Of a DNA stretch of 64,000 nt, positions 51,875 through 60,333 are shown piece by piece (positions within the stretch are counted from its first letter, which is position 1; the number at the start of each line of letters is the position of its first letter). This stretch comes from Pontibacter harenae (GTDB taxonomy: Bacteria > Bacteroidota > Bacteroidia > Cytophagales > Hymenobacteraceae), in NCBI RefSeq assembly GCF_020907245.1, contig NZ_JAJJWH010000006.1, positions 62,001 through 126,000 of the forward strand, in the 5' to 3' direction. Below the pieces are notes generated by a model. That model made no database searches. It saw nothing but the letters and a program-made list of their open reading frames with translations, and was not told the DNA's origin. A program made the translations under genes and the position numbers.

Positions 51875-52285
51875 TTATCTATCCAATTCTGGGATTTCCA
51901 TTTCTGTCGGGAAGCCTGCTTCTCTCAAATCCTGGTATGCTCCTATGTTATACACCTTCTCAAAGCCAGCTTCTTTCATGAGTTGAGCCGCTTTGCCACT
52001 TCTGTTGCCTGAGGCGCAGTAGAGGTAGTAGGTCTTTTTCTTGTTCAATTCCTTTAACTCTTTAGCAAATTGCCCGCTACGGTAGTCTGAGTTTTCGGCT
52101 CCTTCCAGGTGTCCAGCGTTATATTCCTCAGGTGTTCGTACATCCAGTACCACTGTTTTCATGCTTAGCCTCTGGCCTTTGAACTCGGTTGGCGTAAGCG
52201 TTTTTACTGCTGAACTAGTACCTTGCTGTGCTAAAGCAGAAAAAGAAAGTGTACAGGCAAGCAGACTAAAGAATATGAATTTCAT
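51875..52285 (-). CDS. Exported rhodanese-like sulfurtransferase
   Basis: The 136-residue single-domain rhodanese has a signal peptide ending SFSALAQ, the CH2A-like VVLDVRTPEEYNAGHLEGAENSDY and the active-site loop YCASGNRSGKAA with nucleophile Cys90. It binds sulfane sulfur as a persulfide in the periplasm. Its gene follows an ArsR-type regulator by 80 bases on the same strand, so both are probably one transcript controlled by that regulator. Confidence 0.88.
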   Translation of the reverse strand: MKFIFFSLLACTLSFSALAQQGTSSAVKTLTPTEFKGQRLSMKTVVLDVRTPEEYNAGHLEGAENSDYRSGQFAKELKELNKKKTYYLYCASGNRSGKAAQLMKEAGFEKVYNIGAYQDLREAGFPTEMEIPELDR

Positions 52286-52364
52286 AGATGTTTACGCAAA
52301 GTTAATTCAAGGATAAAGATAGCTTTTTAAGGAGCATTACTGCAACTTTATACAAGTAATATAC

Positions 52365-52670
52365 TTAAGCGGATTTGCATCCCTGAATGCAGGAAATAAT
52401 AGTGGTGATAGTGGGGTCTGAAAGAGAATAATAGACATTCTTGCCTTTACGCTTAATGCTGACAATGCCTTTGTCGCGCATTTTTATGAGGTGGTGTGAA
52501 AGCAACGACTGCTCTATTTGTAGAATTTCCTGTAGCTGACCCACACTTAAGGCCTCACTCTGCTCCAGTAAATCTATAATGCTAATCCGAACAGGGTGAG
52601 CTACGCACTTCAATACATAGGCTGCCCTTTCCAACTTCTCCTGTTCCACTCTAACTTTAAGGGTGCTCAT
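52365..52670 (-). CDS. ArsR/SmtB family transcriptional repressor
   Basis: The 101-residue winged-helix repressor shows LKCVAHPVRISIIDLL (helix 2), SVGQLQEILQIEQSLLSHHLIKMRDKGIV (recognition helix) and the wing KGKNVYYSLSD. It has Cys22 near the DNA-binding core and a C-terminal pair, Cys94 and Cys98 (SCIQGCKSA). Together these could act as a thiol or persulfide sensor as in BigR/SqrR-like members, or bind metal. The adjacent rhodanese favours a sulfur role (inference). A 9-6-9 inverted repeat directly upstream is a good candidate operator. Confidence 0.88.
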   Translation of the reverse strand: MSTLKVRVEQEKLERAAYVLKCVAHPVRISIIDLLEQSEALSVGQLQEILQIEQSLLSHHLIKMRDKGIVSIKRKGKNVYYSLSDPTITTIISCIQGCKSA

Positions 52671-52681
52671 GGGCTACTTCT

Positions 52682-52699
52682 CCATTTAAATGGTATATA
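52682..52699. repeat. CCATTTAAATGG palindrome with TATATA flank (right copy)
   Basis: A perfect 12-bp palindrome (52682-52693) followed by TATATA, 12 bases in front of the arsR ATG. With the copy at 51678-51696 it brackets the arsR-rhodanese genes in inverted orientation. Confidence 0.55.
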
Positions 52700-52720
52700 C
52701 ATGAACATGTATTCATGTAT
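52697..52720 (-). promoter_or_regulatory. Probable ArsR operator (ATACATGAA-N6-TTCATGTAT)
   Basis: Nine-base arms ATACATGAA and TTCATGTAT are perfect reverse complements with a 6-base centre, in the size range of ArsR-family operators. It lies 27 to 50 bases before the arsR start. Confidence 0.6.
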
Positions 52721-52774
52721 GCATTATTACAAACAAGCTGCTGAAGAAGTTCCTGCAGATGCAGAATGGTATAA

Positions 52775-52809
52775 ACAAATAAGGGCCCGCATTACGGGCC
52801 TTTATTTGT
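52775..52809 (-). terminator. Terminator of the catalase gene
   Basis: ACAAATAAGGGCCCG pairs with CGGGCCTTTATTTGT with one mismatch; on the minus strand it ends in T-rich sequence 26 bases past the catalase stop. Confidence 0.82.
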
Positions 52810-52834
52810 ACTGTGTGTTTATAAGAAAAATGTT

Positions 52835-54340
52835 CTAGTTCAACATCAACATAGAGCCAGCGTAAGCGCTAACATCTACTTTCAAACCTTCTGCTATACC
52901 AATACCAAGGCTAATGTCGGCACGGAAGAAGTGGCACAGCTGGCGATTGATGATCTCAAGACGCTTAGGACCTTCCATACCGCTCATGGATGCTACAATG
53001 TTATTGATCGTGCTTTTCTTTTCTTCTGGTGTCATCAGTCTGAACAAGTCACCTGGCTGCGTGTAGTGGTCGTTTTCACCTTCGCCGTTACGGTCGTACC
53101 AGTCAGCAACCACGCTATCCAGCCTTTGAGCAGGCTCTTTGTAAGCTGCATCAGGCTGCACGTTGCTGAAGCTGTTCGGGAAGTAGTTCGGCATACGGCC
53201 TCCATTACCGTCTACACGCATGGCTCCGTCGCGCTGGTAGTTGTTAGTGGCAAACGGGCAACGGTTCACAGGTATTTGCTCGTAGTTGGCTCCCAACCTG
53301 TAGCGTTGTGCATCCGGATAGCCTAGAATTCGGCCCTGTAGCATTTTATCAGGAGAGAAGCTGATACCATCTACAATATGTGCAGGAGCAAAGGCAGCCT
53401 GTTCCACATGTGCAAAGTAGTTATCTGGATTTTCATTCAGTTCCAGTACACCTACATCGATCAAAGGGAAATCTTTCTGCGACCATACTTTGGTAACGTC
53501 AAACGGATTCCATTTGTAGGTTTTAGCCTCTTCCTCTGTCATGATCTGTACTTTCACAGCCCATCTTGGGAAGTCGCCTTTGTCAATAGCTTCTACCAAG
53601 TCGCGCTGCGCCTGATCAGGATCTTTGCCTTTCATTATTTCAGCTTCCTCAGCCGTGAAGTTCTTAATACCTTGCAGTGTTTTAAAATGGAACTTCACAA
53701 AGTAGCGCTCATTGTCTTTGTTGATGAAAGAGAAGGTATGGCTACCGAAGCCATGCATGTGGCGGTAGGAAAGCGGCGTACCACGGTCGCTCATCAAAAT
53801 AAGCACCTGGTGCAGGCTTTCTGGGTTCAGGCTCCAGAAATCCCATACCATGGTAGCGCTTTTGCAGTTGGTATAAGGGTCACGCTTTTGAGTGTGAATG
53901 AAATCGGGGAATTTTTTAGGGTCTTTGATGAAAAACACAGGTGTATTGTTTCCAACAAGGTCCCAGTTACCGTCTTCAGTGTAAAACTTAAGGGCAAAAC
54001 CACGTGGGTCACGCTCGCTGTCGGCACTGCCTTTTTCGCCACCTACGGTAGAGAAACGCAGGAACACGCGTGTTTCTTTACCAATTTCGCTGAATACTTT
54101 GGCGCGGGTGTATTGGGTAATGTCGTGGGTAACGGTAAAAGTACCGTAGGCACCGCTGCCTTTGGCATGTACCACACGCTCTGGTATACGCTCGCGGTTA
54201 AAGTGCGCCAGCTTTTCATGCAGAATGTAATCTTCTAATAACACAGGACCGCGAGGGCCAGCTGTCAATGAGTTCTCGTGCTCGTAGTAAGGTCTGCCAG
54301 ATGCAGTGGTCAGTTTTACTGGGTTTTGGTTCTCACTCAT
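52835..54340 (-). CDS. Monofunctional haem catalase (clade 3-like)
   Basis: The 501-residue catalase carries the active-site motif [20 protein letters not shown] with His58, the distal Asn in NNTPVFF, and the haem-ligand motif [14 protein letters not shown]. It degrades hydrogen peroxide to water and oxygen in the cytosol. The size (about 57 kDa) corresponds to small-subunit catalases. Its upstream region has a -7 element (TACTTTTG on the minus strand) and a cluster of CTAT...ATAG palindromes that may bind an oxidative-stress regulator. Confidence 0.95.
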   Translation of the reverse strand: MSENQNPVKLTTASGRPYYEHENSLTAGPRGPVLLEDYILHEKLAHFNRERIPERVVHAKGSGAYGTFTVTHDITQYTRAKVFSEIGKETRVFLRFSTVGGEKGSADSERDPRGFALKFYTEDGNWDLVGNNTPVFFIKDPKKFPDFIHTQKRDPYTNCKSATMVWDFWSLNPESLHQVLILMSDRGTPLSYRHMHGFGSHTFSFINKDNERYFVKFHFKTLQGIKNFTAEEAEIMKGKDPDQAQRDLVEAIDKGDFPRWAVKVQIMTEEEAKTYKWNPFDVTKVWSQKDFPLIDVGVLELNENPDNYFAHVEQAAFAPAHIVDGISFSPDKMLQGRILGYPDAQRYRLGANYEQIPVNRCPFATNNYQRDGAMRVDGNGGRMPNYFPNSFSNVQPDAAYKEPAQRLDSVVADWYDRNGEGENDHYTQPGDLFRLMTPEEKKSTINNIVASMSGMEGPKRLEIINRQLCHFFRADISLGIGIAEGLKVDVSAYAGSMLMLN

Positions 54341-54380
54341 GGTTTGGATATGTAAAGGAGTTTTTTTCTTTAGTGATATC

Positions 54381-54388
54381 CAAAAGTA
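54381..54388 (-). promoter_or_regulatory. -7 element of the catalase gene
   Basis: The minus strand reads TACTTTTG (TAnnTTTG), 40 bases before the catalase ATG. Confidence 0.5.
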
Positions 54389-54404
54389 TAGCGAAGAACT
54401 ATAT

Positions 54405-54452
54405 CTATCAAATTGATAGTATTTATTATACTATAGAAATTAACTATGATAG
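54405..54452. promoter_or_regulatory. CTAT/ATAG palindrome cluster upstream of catalase
   Basis: CTATCAAATTGATAG (54405-54419), CTATAG (54431-54436) and CTATGATAG (54444-54452) are three spaced palindromes sharing CTAT and ATAG ends. They lie just upstream of the catalase promoter and could be sites for a peroxide-sensing regulator. Confidence 0.45.
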
Positions 54453-54456
54453 ATAA

Positions 54457-55602
54457 TTAAAATGCTTCTCCGATCACAATATAAAAGTTGATGCCTTCAG
54501 TACCATAGCCTACATCGGTTCTGATATTTAGTTTTTGCTGCTGATTTAAGGCATAGCGTAACCCTCCTCCAAACGAATATTTTATATTAGAAAACGAAAT
54601 GTCCGCACTTTTCTCAAACACATCGCCAACACCAGCGAAGGTTGCGGCACCAAAACGTTTGTAGAGCGGGAAGCGGTACTCAACTTGTGTTCCAGCAAAA
54701 TTGTCGCTCAGGAAACGGTTCCTGGCATAGCCTCGCAATATGCCATCGCCACCAGCGGTTGCCATTCGCATAACAGGTACGGTTCCATTGTTTAAGTTAA
54801 GTACTGTATTCGTACCAATTACGTGGTTCGGCTTTAGCTGAAAGTACTTGCTAAAGGCAGTATTTAAATTGCTATAGTTAAAGTCTCCACCAAAAGTATT
54901 ACCAAAGTTATACCCAGAAATCTCTAGCAATATACCTTTGGAGGCAAATGCAACATTGTCGCGGCTATCGAACAAAAAAATAGCACCAACGCCTGAGTTT
55001 ACCCCACCTCTATAACCTGGCACTTGTTCTGTTAGCAAAATGCTTTGGCCTGTAGCTTCACCTGCGTCTGTTTGTAAGCCGAAATAGTTAGTGAGCTGGT
55101 AATCTATACCCGCAAAGGTATACCGCCCAACTTTTCGTAGTAAGCCCAACTTGGCATTTACATAAGAGTATTCGTATTTCTCCTCGTTTGCTGCTAAAGA
55201 TTTGTTGCCTAGACCATAAAAGCGATCAGTGTATTTCCTGTGTCGCAGCTCTCCTCTAAGCAAATACTTTTCCTCCCTAGAAAACACTGACCAAAGCAGT
55301 TGCTGGTCCATCTGCTTGTTCAGGGTATAGTCTGCTAGCAGCCGCACTGTTGAGAGGCGGGTGTAGCTGGAGTCTCTTTTACTTGGCAGTTGCATGTAGC
55401 CAATTACTGCTGCCCCAACGCCAAGTCGTGTATCGGGTGTGTAATACAATACTGGAATCGGAATCAGTCCCTTTATCACTTTTGGAGCCAACATAGGAGA
55501 GGAGGCAGAATCTGGTGTTTGTGCCCATAACGAAGTGTAGCCACTTAGCAGCAGGCACAATAAGGACAACCACACCGAAGCAAGGTTTTTTTCATGGCAC
55601 AA
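54457..55602 (-). CDS. Omp85-family outer-membrane barrel without POTRA domains
   Basis: The 381-residue protein has a signal sequence (SLLCLLLSGYTSLWAQ) and a Bac_surface_Ag/BamA-like barrel. The loop-6 signature is in GGDGILRGYARNRFL (LRGY in place of VRGF), and strands such as FAGTQVEYRFPLYKRFGAAT fit the Omp85 C-terminal half. It ends in Phe (VIGEAF). POTRA domains are absent, so it is a short member similar to proteins of unknown function, not BamA itself. It is probably a surface or outer-membrane transport or biogenesis protein. Confidence 0.85.
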   Translation of the reverse strand: MCHEKNLASVWLSLLCLLLSGYTSLWAQTPDSASSPMLAPKVIKGLIPIPVLYYTPDTRLGVGAAVIGYMQLPSKRDSSYTRLSTVRLLADYTLNKQMDQQLLWSVFSREEKYLLRGELRHRKYTDRFYGLGNKSLAANEEKYEYSYVNAKLGLLRKVGRYTFAGIDYQLTNYFGLQTDAGEATGQSILLTEQVPGYRGGVNSGVGAIFLFDSRDNVAFASKGILLEISGYNFGNTFGGDFNYSNLNTAFSKYFQLKPNHVIGTNTVLNLNNGTVPVMRMATAGGDGILRGYARNRFLSDNFAGTQVEYRFPLYKRFGAATFAGVGDVFEKSADISFSNIKYSFGGGLRYALNQQQKLNIRTDVGYGTEGINFYIVIGEAF

Positions 55603-55798
55603 ATAAAGAGGAAGAATAAGTTAAAGGACAAACTATCAGTTAACTATAGGTAATTTAGTGCTAAATACTAGTTTATATGCCGAAAGTGATAAATATATTA
55701 TTAGGTGTGCTAACACAGATCTAGTTGGATATTTCTTCTAGTTATTTGGGCGCTAGTGAACTCAGATGGAAATAGATGGGTTTTTATGAATCTATAGT

Positions 55799-55806
55799 TA
55801 TATTTG
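55799..55806 (+). promoter_or_regulatory. -7 element for the tandem amidohydrolase genes
   Basis: TATATTTG fits TAnnTTTG, 33 bases before the first ATG. Confidence 0.5.
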
Positions 55807-55839
55807 AATAACTAAACTAATCATACCTTAATCTATCTA

Positions 55840-58800
55840 ATGAAGAAAATCTTGATCATTGCAGCCTGTCTTGCCTGGGGGGCATCGGGCCGTGTAATGG
55901 CGCAGGAGACTTTTCCGCGCAACGGCGTGTACGATGAACGTTCAGGCCTGGTGGCTCTTACGAACGCTACCATCCACTCCGATTACAAAACGGTTATTCC
56001 TAATGCTACCTTACTTATAAGAGGCGGCAAGGTAGAAGCAGTCGGCACAAACGTACAGGTGCCTGCTGGTGCCGTGGTAGTTGATGCGAAAGGTAAGCAC
56101 ATCTATCCAGGATTGGTGGATATGTTCACAAGCTATGGTTTGCCAGAGGCTAAAAGTGAACGAAGAGGATGGGGCTCGCCGCCACAGATGGAGTCGGAAA
56201 AGAAAGGTGCCTACAACTGGAACCAGGCTATCCGCCCTGAGACAAACGCAGGCGAAATGTTTAAGGTTAACAGCAAGCAGGCAGAAGAGCTTCGTAAGCT
56301 AGGTTTCGGAACCGTATTGGCTGTAAACCGCGATGGTATTGCACGCGGCACATCGGCACTGGTAACACTAGCTGAGAAACGTGAAAACGAAGTGCTGGTA
56401 ATGGATAAAGCAGCAGCAGCCTTATCTTTTGATAAAGGAACTTCAACGCAGGATTATCCAAGTTCGCTAATGGGTTCTGTAGCGCTGCTGCGCCAGACGT
56501 ACCTGGATGCACAGTGGAACATGCAAAACCCTGATAAAGAGCAGAACCTTTCTTTGAAAGCCTTTACAGAAGCCAATAAATTTCCGCAGATATTTGAGGC
56601 TGGAAATAAGCTGAATGTACTTCGTGCCGATAAGGTGGGAGACGAATTCCAGAAGCAGTACATTATAAAAGGTAACGGCGATGAGTACCAGATGATCAAA
56701 GAGATCAAAGCTACAAATGCTCCGCTTATTCTTACCTTAAGCTTCCCTGATGCCTACAATGTAGAAGATCCGATGGATGCACGCCAAGTGTCTCTGGACG
56801 ATATGAAGCACTGGGAAATGGCACCAGCCAACGCAGCTTTGCTTCATAAGGCGGGGGTTGTTTTTGCCTTTTCTTCAGCAGAATTAAAAGATAAAAAAGA
56901 CTTTTTGCCTAACCTGCGCAAAGCCATTGAATACGGCTTGCCAGAAGAAGAGGCTCTAAAAGCACTTACAGCTACGCCTGCTAAGTTATTGAATGCTGAT
57001 AAAATAGTAGGTAGCCTAAACAAAGGCATGCTGGCTAACTTTATCATCACTACCAATAACCTGTTTGCAGATGATAACATCATCTTGGAAAACTGGGTGC
57101 AGGGCAATCAATACAAAATAACAGAGGTGCCAGCTGATTACAGAGGCGTTTATACCTTTAAAATGGGTAACGAGGCTGCTAAAAAGCTAATGATCTCTGG
57201 TACGCCAGAAAGACCCGATCTGAAAGTGATTGGCCAGGATACTGTTTCTGGAAAAATTTCATTTACAGGAAACCTGGTTACCCTATCTTTCAAAAAAGAT
57301 AAGAAAAGCAGCAAAAGCATCCTTTTGAGCGGCTGGTTAGCTGACAAGAACCTGCAAGGCGAAGGTCAGTTGCCAGATGCCTCTACGGTAAAATGGACAG
57401 CTACTTTTTCTGAAGCGATGAGCCAAAAGGCTAGAAGAGACAGTACCAAGACAGCTAAGCCAGTAGCGCTTGGTAACATGATTTACCCTTTCAAAGCCTT
57501 CGGACAGGCTGAGTTGCCAAAGCAGGAGACAGTGTTGATTAAAAACGCTACTGTTTGGACAAACGAGAAAGAAGGCAAGCTTGAGAACGCAGACGTATTG
57601 CTGAAGAATGGTAAAATTGCCAAAGTAGGCAAGAACCTGAGCGAATCTGGGGCCAGAGTAATTGATGGTACGGGCAAGCACGTAACACCAGGTATTATTG
57701 ATGAGCACTCTCACATTGCTCTGAACGGAGTAAACGAAAGCGCACAGTCAGTTTCTGCCGAAGTACGTATGGCCGATGTAGTAGACAGCGATGACATCAA
57801 TATTTACCGTCAGTTAGCGGGTGGTGTAACAACTTCTCAATTGCTGCACGGTTCTGCTAACCCAATTGGTGGTCAGTCTGCTATCGTGAAGCTGCGTTGG
57901 GGTAAGAGCCCTGAGGAGATGCTGGTAGAGAACGCAGATGGTTTCATTAAGTTTGCCCTTGGCGAAAACGTGAAACAGTCTAACCGTAGCAATGCTAACA
58001 TTCGATTTCCGCAATCAAGAATGGGTGTGGAGCAGGTTTATGTAGATGCTTTCCAGCGTGCAAAAGAATACGAGCAAAGCTGGAATAGCTACAACAAGCT
58101 GTCTAAAAAGCAAAAAGCAAACACGCCAGTACCTCGCCGTGACCTTGAACTGGATGCACTGGTAGAGATTCTAAACAACAAGCGCTTTATTACTTGCCAC
58201 TCTTATGTGCAGTCAGAGATTAACATGATGATGAAAGTGGCTGATGAGATGGGCTTTAAGATAAACACGTTTACGCACATTCTGGAGGGCTACAAAGTGG
58301 CTGATAAAATGGCGAAACACGGAGCTGGCGGTTCTACCTTCGGTGACTGGTGGGCATACAAAATGGAAGTTAAGGACGCTATACCTTACAACGCTGGCAT
58401 TATGAATAGCCTGGGTGTAGTAACGGCTATTAACTCTGATGATGCTGAAATGGCTCGCCGCCTGAACCAGGAAGCTGCGAAGAGTGTGAAATATGCTGGT
58501 ATGAGCGAAGAAGATGCCTTGAAAATGGTAACACTGAACCCTGCCAAGTTGCTTCACCTGGACGACAGAATGGGTAGCCTGAAAGCAGGTAAAGATGCTG
58601 ACGTGGTGCTTTGGAACGACAATCCGCTTTCTATCTATGCTAAGCCACTGAAGACGTTTGTTGACGGAATTGCATACTACGATTTGGAGCAGGACGAAAA
58701 AATGCGCGTTGATTTGGAAAAAGAGCGTATGCGCCTGATGCAGAAAATGCTGAATGCCAAGTCGGGTGGTGCCAGAACACAAACACCAACCAGAGGCAGA

Positions 58801-58863
58801 ACAATGGTACAGCACTGCGAAGAAGTAGAGCAGGATCAGGACTCTCAGTACTATGCATATTAA
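55840..58863 (+). CDS. Exported two-domain amidohydrolase; N-terminal domain lacks HxH
   Basis: The 1007-residue exported protein has a signal peptide (CLAWGASGRVMAQ) and two amidohydrolase domains. In the first (about 45-430), the usual VDxHxH metal motif is replaced by GLVDMFTSYGLPEA, so it is probably not catalytic. In the second (about 575-985) it is present: TPGIIDEHSHIALNG, then CHSYVQSEIN, the His in NTFTHILEGYK and Asp in INSDDAEMARRL. It likely hydrolyses an amide-type substrate in the periplasm. The next gene, 86 bases away, is also amidohydrolase-related. Confidence 0.85.
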   Translation: MKKILIIAACLAWGASGRVMAQETFPRNGVYDERSGLVALTNATIHSDYKTVIPNATLLIRGGKVEAVGTNVQVPAGAVVVDAKGKHIYPGLVDMFTSYGLPEAKSERRGWGSPPQMESEKKGAYNWNQAIRPETNAGEMFKVNSKQAEELRKLGFGTVLAVNRDGIARGTSALVTLAEKRENEVLVMDKAAAALSFDKGTSTQDYPSSLMGSVALLRQTYLDAQWNMQNPDKEQNLSLKAFTEANKFPQIFEAGNKLNVLRADKVGDEFQKQYIIKGNGDEYQMIKEIKATNAPLILTLSFPDAYNVEDPMDARQVSLDDMKHWEMAPANAALLHKAGVVFAFSSAELKDKKDFLPNLRKAIEYGLPEEEALKALTATPAKLLNADKIVGSLNKGMLANFIITTNNLFADDNIILENWVQGNQYKITEVPADYRGVYTFKMGNEAAKKLMISGTPERPDLKVIGQDTVSGKISFTGNLVTLSFKKDKKSSKSILLSGWLADKNLQGEGQLPDASTVKWTATFSEAMSQKARRDSTKTAKPVALGNMIYPFKAFGQAELPKQETVLIKNATVWTNEKEGKLENADVLLKNGKIAKVGKNLSESGARVIDGTGKHVTPGIIDEHSHIALNGVNESAQSVSAEVRMADVVDSDDINIYRQLAGGVTTSQLLHGSANPIGGQSAIVKLRWGKSPEEMLVENADGFIKFALGENVKQSNRSNANIRFPQSRMGVEQVYVDAFQRAKEYEQSWNSYNKLSKKQKANTPVPRRDLELDALVEILNNKRFITCHSYVQSEINMMMKVADEMGFKINTFTHILEGYKVADKMAKHGAGGSTFGDWWAYKMEVKDAIPYNAGIMNSLGVVTAINSDDAEMARRLNQEAAKSVKYAGMSEEDALKMVTLNPAKLLHLDDRMGSLKAGKDADVVLWNDNPLSIYAKPLKTFVDGIAYYDLEQDEKMRVDLEKERMRLMQKMLNAKSGGARTQTPTRGRTMVQHCEEVEQDQDSQYYAY

Positions 58864-58949
58864 GTAATTGTTTGTAGCTGGTTGTTCGATTGCTATAATA
58901 CTACAGCATGTAACAATCAGCAAAAGCAAAAACCATCAAATCTAAAATC

Positions 58950-60269
58950 ATGAAGATAACAAAACGATATATTGGTGCTTTTGTCGCTTTATTGCTAAGC
59001 ATGCCTGCCTTTGCACAGGTGCCAGCTCCTGCGGCCAAGCAAAGTAAGCCGATGCTACTAAAAGGAGCAACACTGCACGTTGGTAACGGCACAGTAGTAG
59101 AAAACGCTGCTGTGGGTTTCGATAACGGTAAAATTACGTATGCAGGACCTGTGAGTGGTGCCAGCAGCCTAAGCAACTACGAGGTAGTAGATGTAACAGG
59201 GCAGCACATTTACCCAGGCCTTATACAGCCAAATGCCAGCCTTGGCCTAAACGAAGTTGAAAGTGTGCGTGCCACCATAGACTGGCGAGAAGTGGGAGAC
59301 TTTAACCCACATGTTCGCTCTGTAGTTGCTTATAACACTGACTCTGATATTATACCAACAGTGCGTGCCAATGGTGTGTTGATGACACAGGTGGCTCCTA
59401 TTGGCGGTACTATAGCAGGTTCGTCATCTATCGTGCAGTTAGATGCCTGGAACTGGGAAGATGCCATTGTAAAGGCCGATGAGGGTATACACCTTAACTG
59501 GCCGTACATGCTTATACAAACGGGTGGTACCGTTAACCCAAGGTTAGCCAGCATGGGTGCTCGCCGCCAGGAGACTCTGAATGAATTAGAGCTTTTGCTG
59601 CGCGATGCTGCTGTTTATAAAAACCGAAAGCACGATAGCGAGAACCTGAAATTAGCTGCCATGACAGGCCTGTTCGATGGTTCTAAGAAGCTGTACATCC
59701 ACACAAACTCTGGTAAGGAAATCATCGAAAGCGTAAACTTTGTTAAAGAGCGTGGCGTGAAAGATGTTGTAATAGTGGGTGCACGTGAGGCCTTGGCTGT
59801 CGTAGATTTTCTGAAGGCGAATAACATCTCTGTTATTTATTCTGGCGTGCATGCTTTGCCAGCACGTGCCGAGGAAGATGTAGATATGCCTTACAAAACC
59901 CCATATTTGTTGCAGAAAGCTGGCATTCCTTTCGCTTTAGACTATGACCTGAGTATACATGGTATCCGCAACCTGCCTTTTATAGCTGGTACTGCCGCTG
60001 CTCATGGCTTGGATAAAGAACAAGCACTGGCTGCTGTTTCGCTTAACACTGCTAAGATTCTGGGTGTAGATAAGCAAGTTGGATCTGTGGAAGTTGGTAA
60101 AGATGCTACACTAGTAGTTTCTACAGGCGACCTGCTAGATATGCGCACTAACAACGTAACAAAAGCTTTTATTCAAGGCCGTGATGTAGACCTTAATACA
60201 AAGCAGAGAGTACTGTATGAGAAGTTTGATGGCAAGTACAAAGCCCAGGCTAAACCATTAGCTAATTAA
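58950..60269 (+). CDS. Amidohydrolase-fold protein without metal-binding HxH
   Basis: The 439-residue protein has a signal peptide (FVALLLSMPAFAQ) and an amidohydrolase-like fold, but the metal motif position reads YPGLIQPNASLGLNEVE with no HxH. Later His ligands also look absent. The C-terminal GVDKQVGSVEVGKDATLVVSTGDLLDMRTNNVTKAFIQG is normal for the family. It sits behind the two-domain amidohydrolase on the same strand and may be a non-catalytic partner subunit (inference). Confidence 0.8.
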   Translation: MKITKRYIGAFVALLLSMPAFAQVPAPAAKQSKPMLLKGATLHVGNGTVVENAAVGFDNGKITYAGPVSGASSLSNYEVVDVTGQHIYPGLIQPNASLGLNEVESVRATIDWREVGDFNPHVRSVVAYNTDSDIIPTVRANGVLMTQVAPIGGTIAGSSSIVQLDAWNWEDAIVKADEGIHLNWPYMLIQTGGTVNPRLASMGARRQETLNELELLLRDAAVYKNRKHDSENLKLAAMTGLFDGSKKLYIHTNSGKEIIESVNFVKERGVKDVVIVGAREALAVVDFLKANNISVIYSGVHALPARAEEDVDMPYKTPYLLQKAGIPFALDYDLSIHGIRNLPFIAGTAAAHGLDKEQALAAVSLNTAKILGVDKQVGSVEVGKDATLVVSTGDLLDMRTNNVTKAFIQGRDVDLNTKQRVLYEKFDGKYKAQAKPLAN

Positions 60270-60283
60270 GCTATCCTATTTAG

Positions 60284-60323
60284 AAACAAAACAGGCTGTC
60301 AGAAATAACAGCCTGTTTTGTTT
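60284..60323. terminator. Bidirectional terminator between the amidohydrolase and PhoD genes
   Basis: AAACAAAACAGGCTGT pairs with ACAGCCTGTTTTGTTT perfectly over 16 bp around an 8-base loop, with T-rich flanks on the plus strand and A-rich on the other side. Confidence 0.85.
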
Positions 60324-60333
60324 TAGGCACCTG

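Noticed and set aside
53378-54238. 286-codon open frame on the plus strand
   Set aside because: It lies antisense to catalase, whose active-site and haem-ligand motifs are intact; composition is of the shadow type.
58213-58929. 238-codon minus-strand frame rich in Cys and His
   Set aside because: It overlaps the active C-terminal amidohydrolase domain and shows no family pattern.
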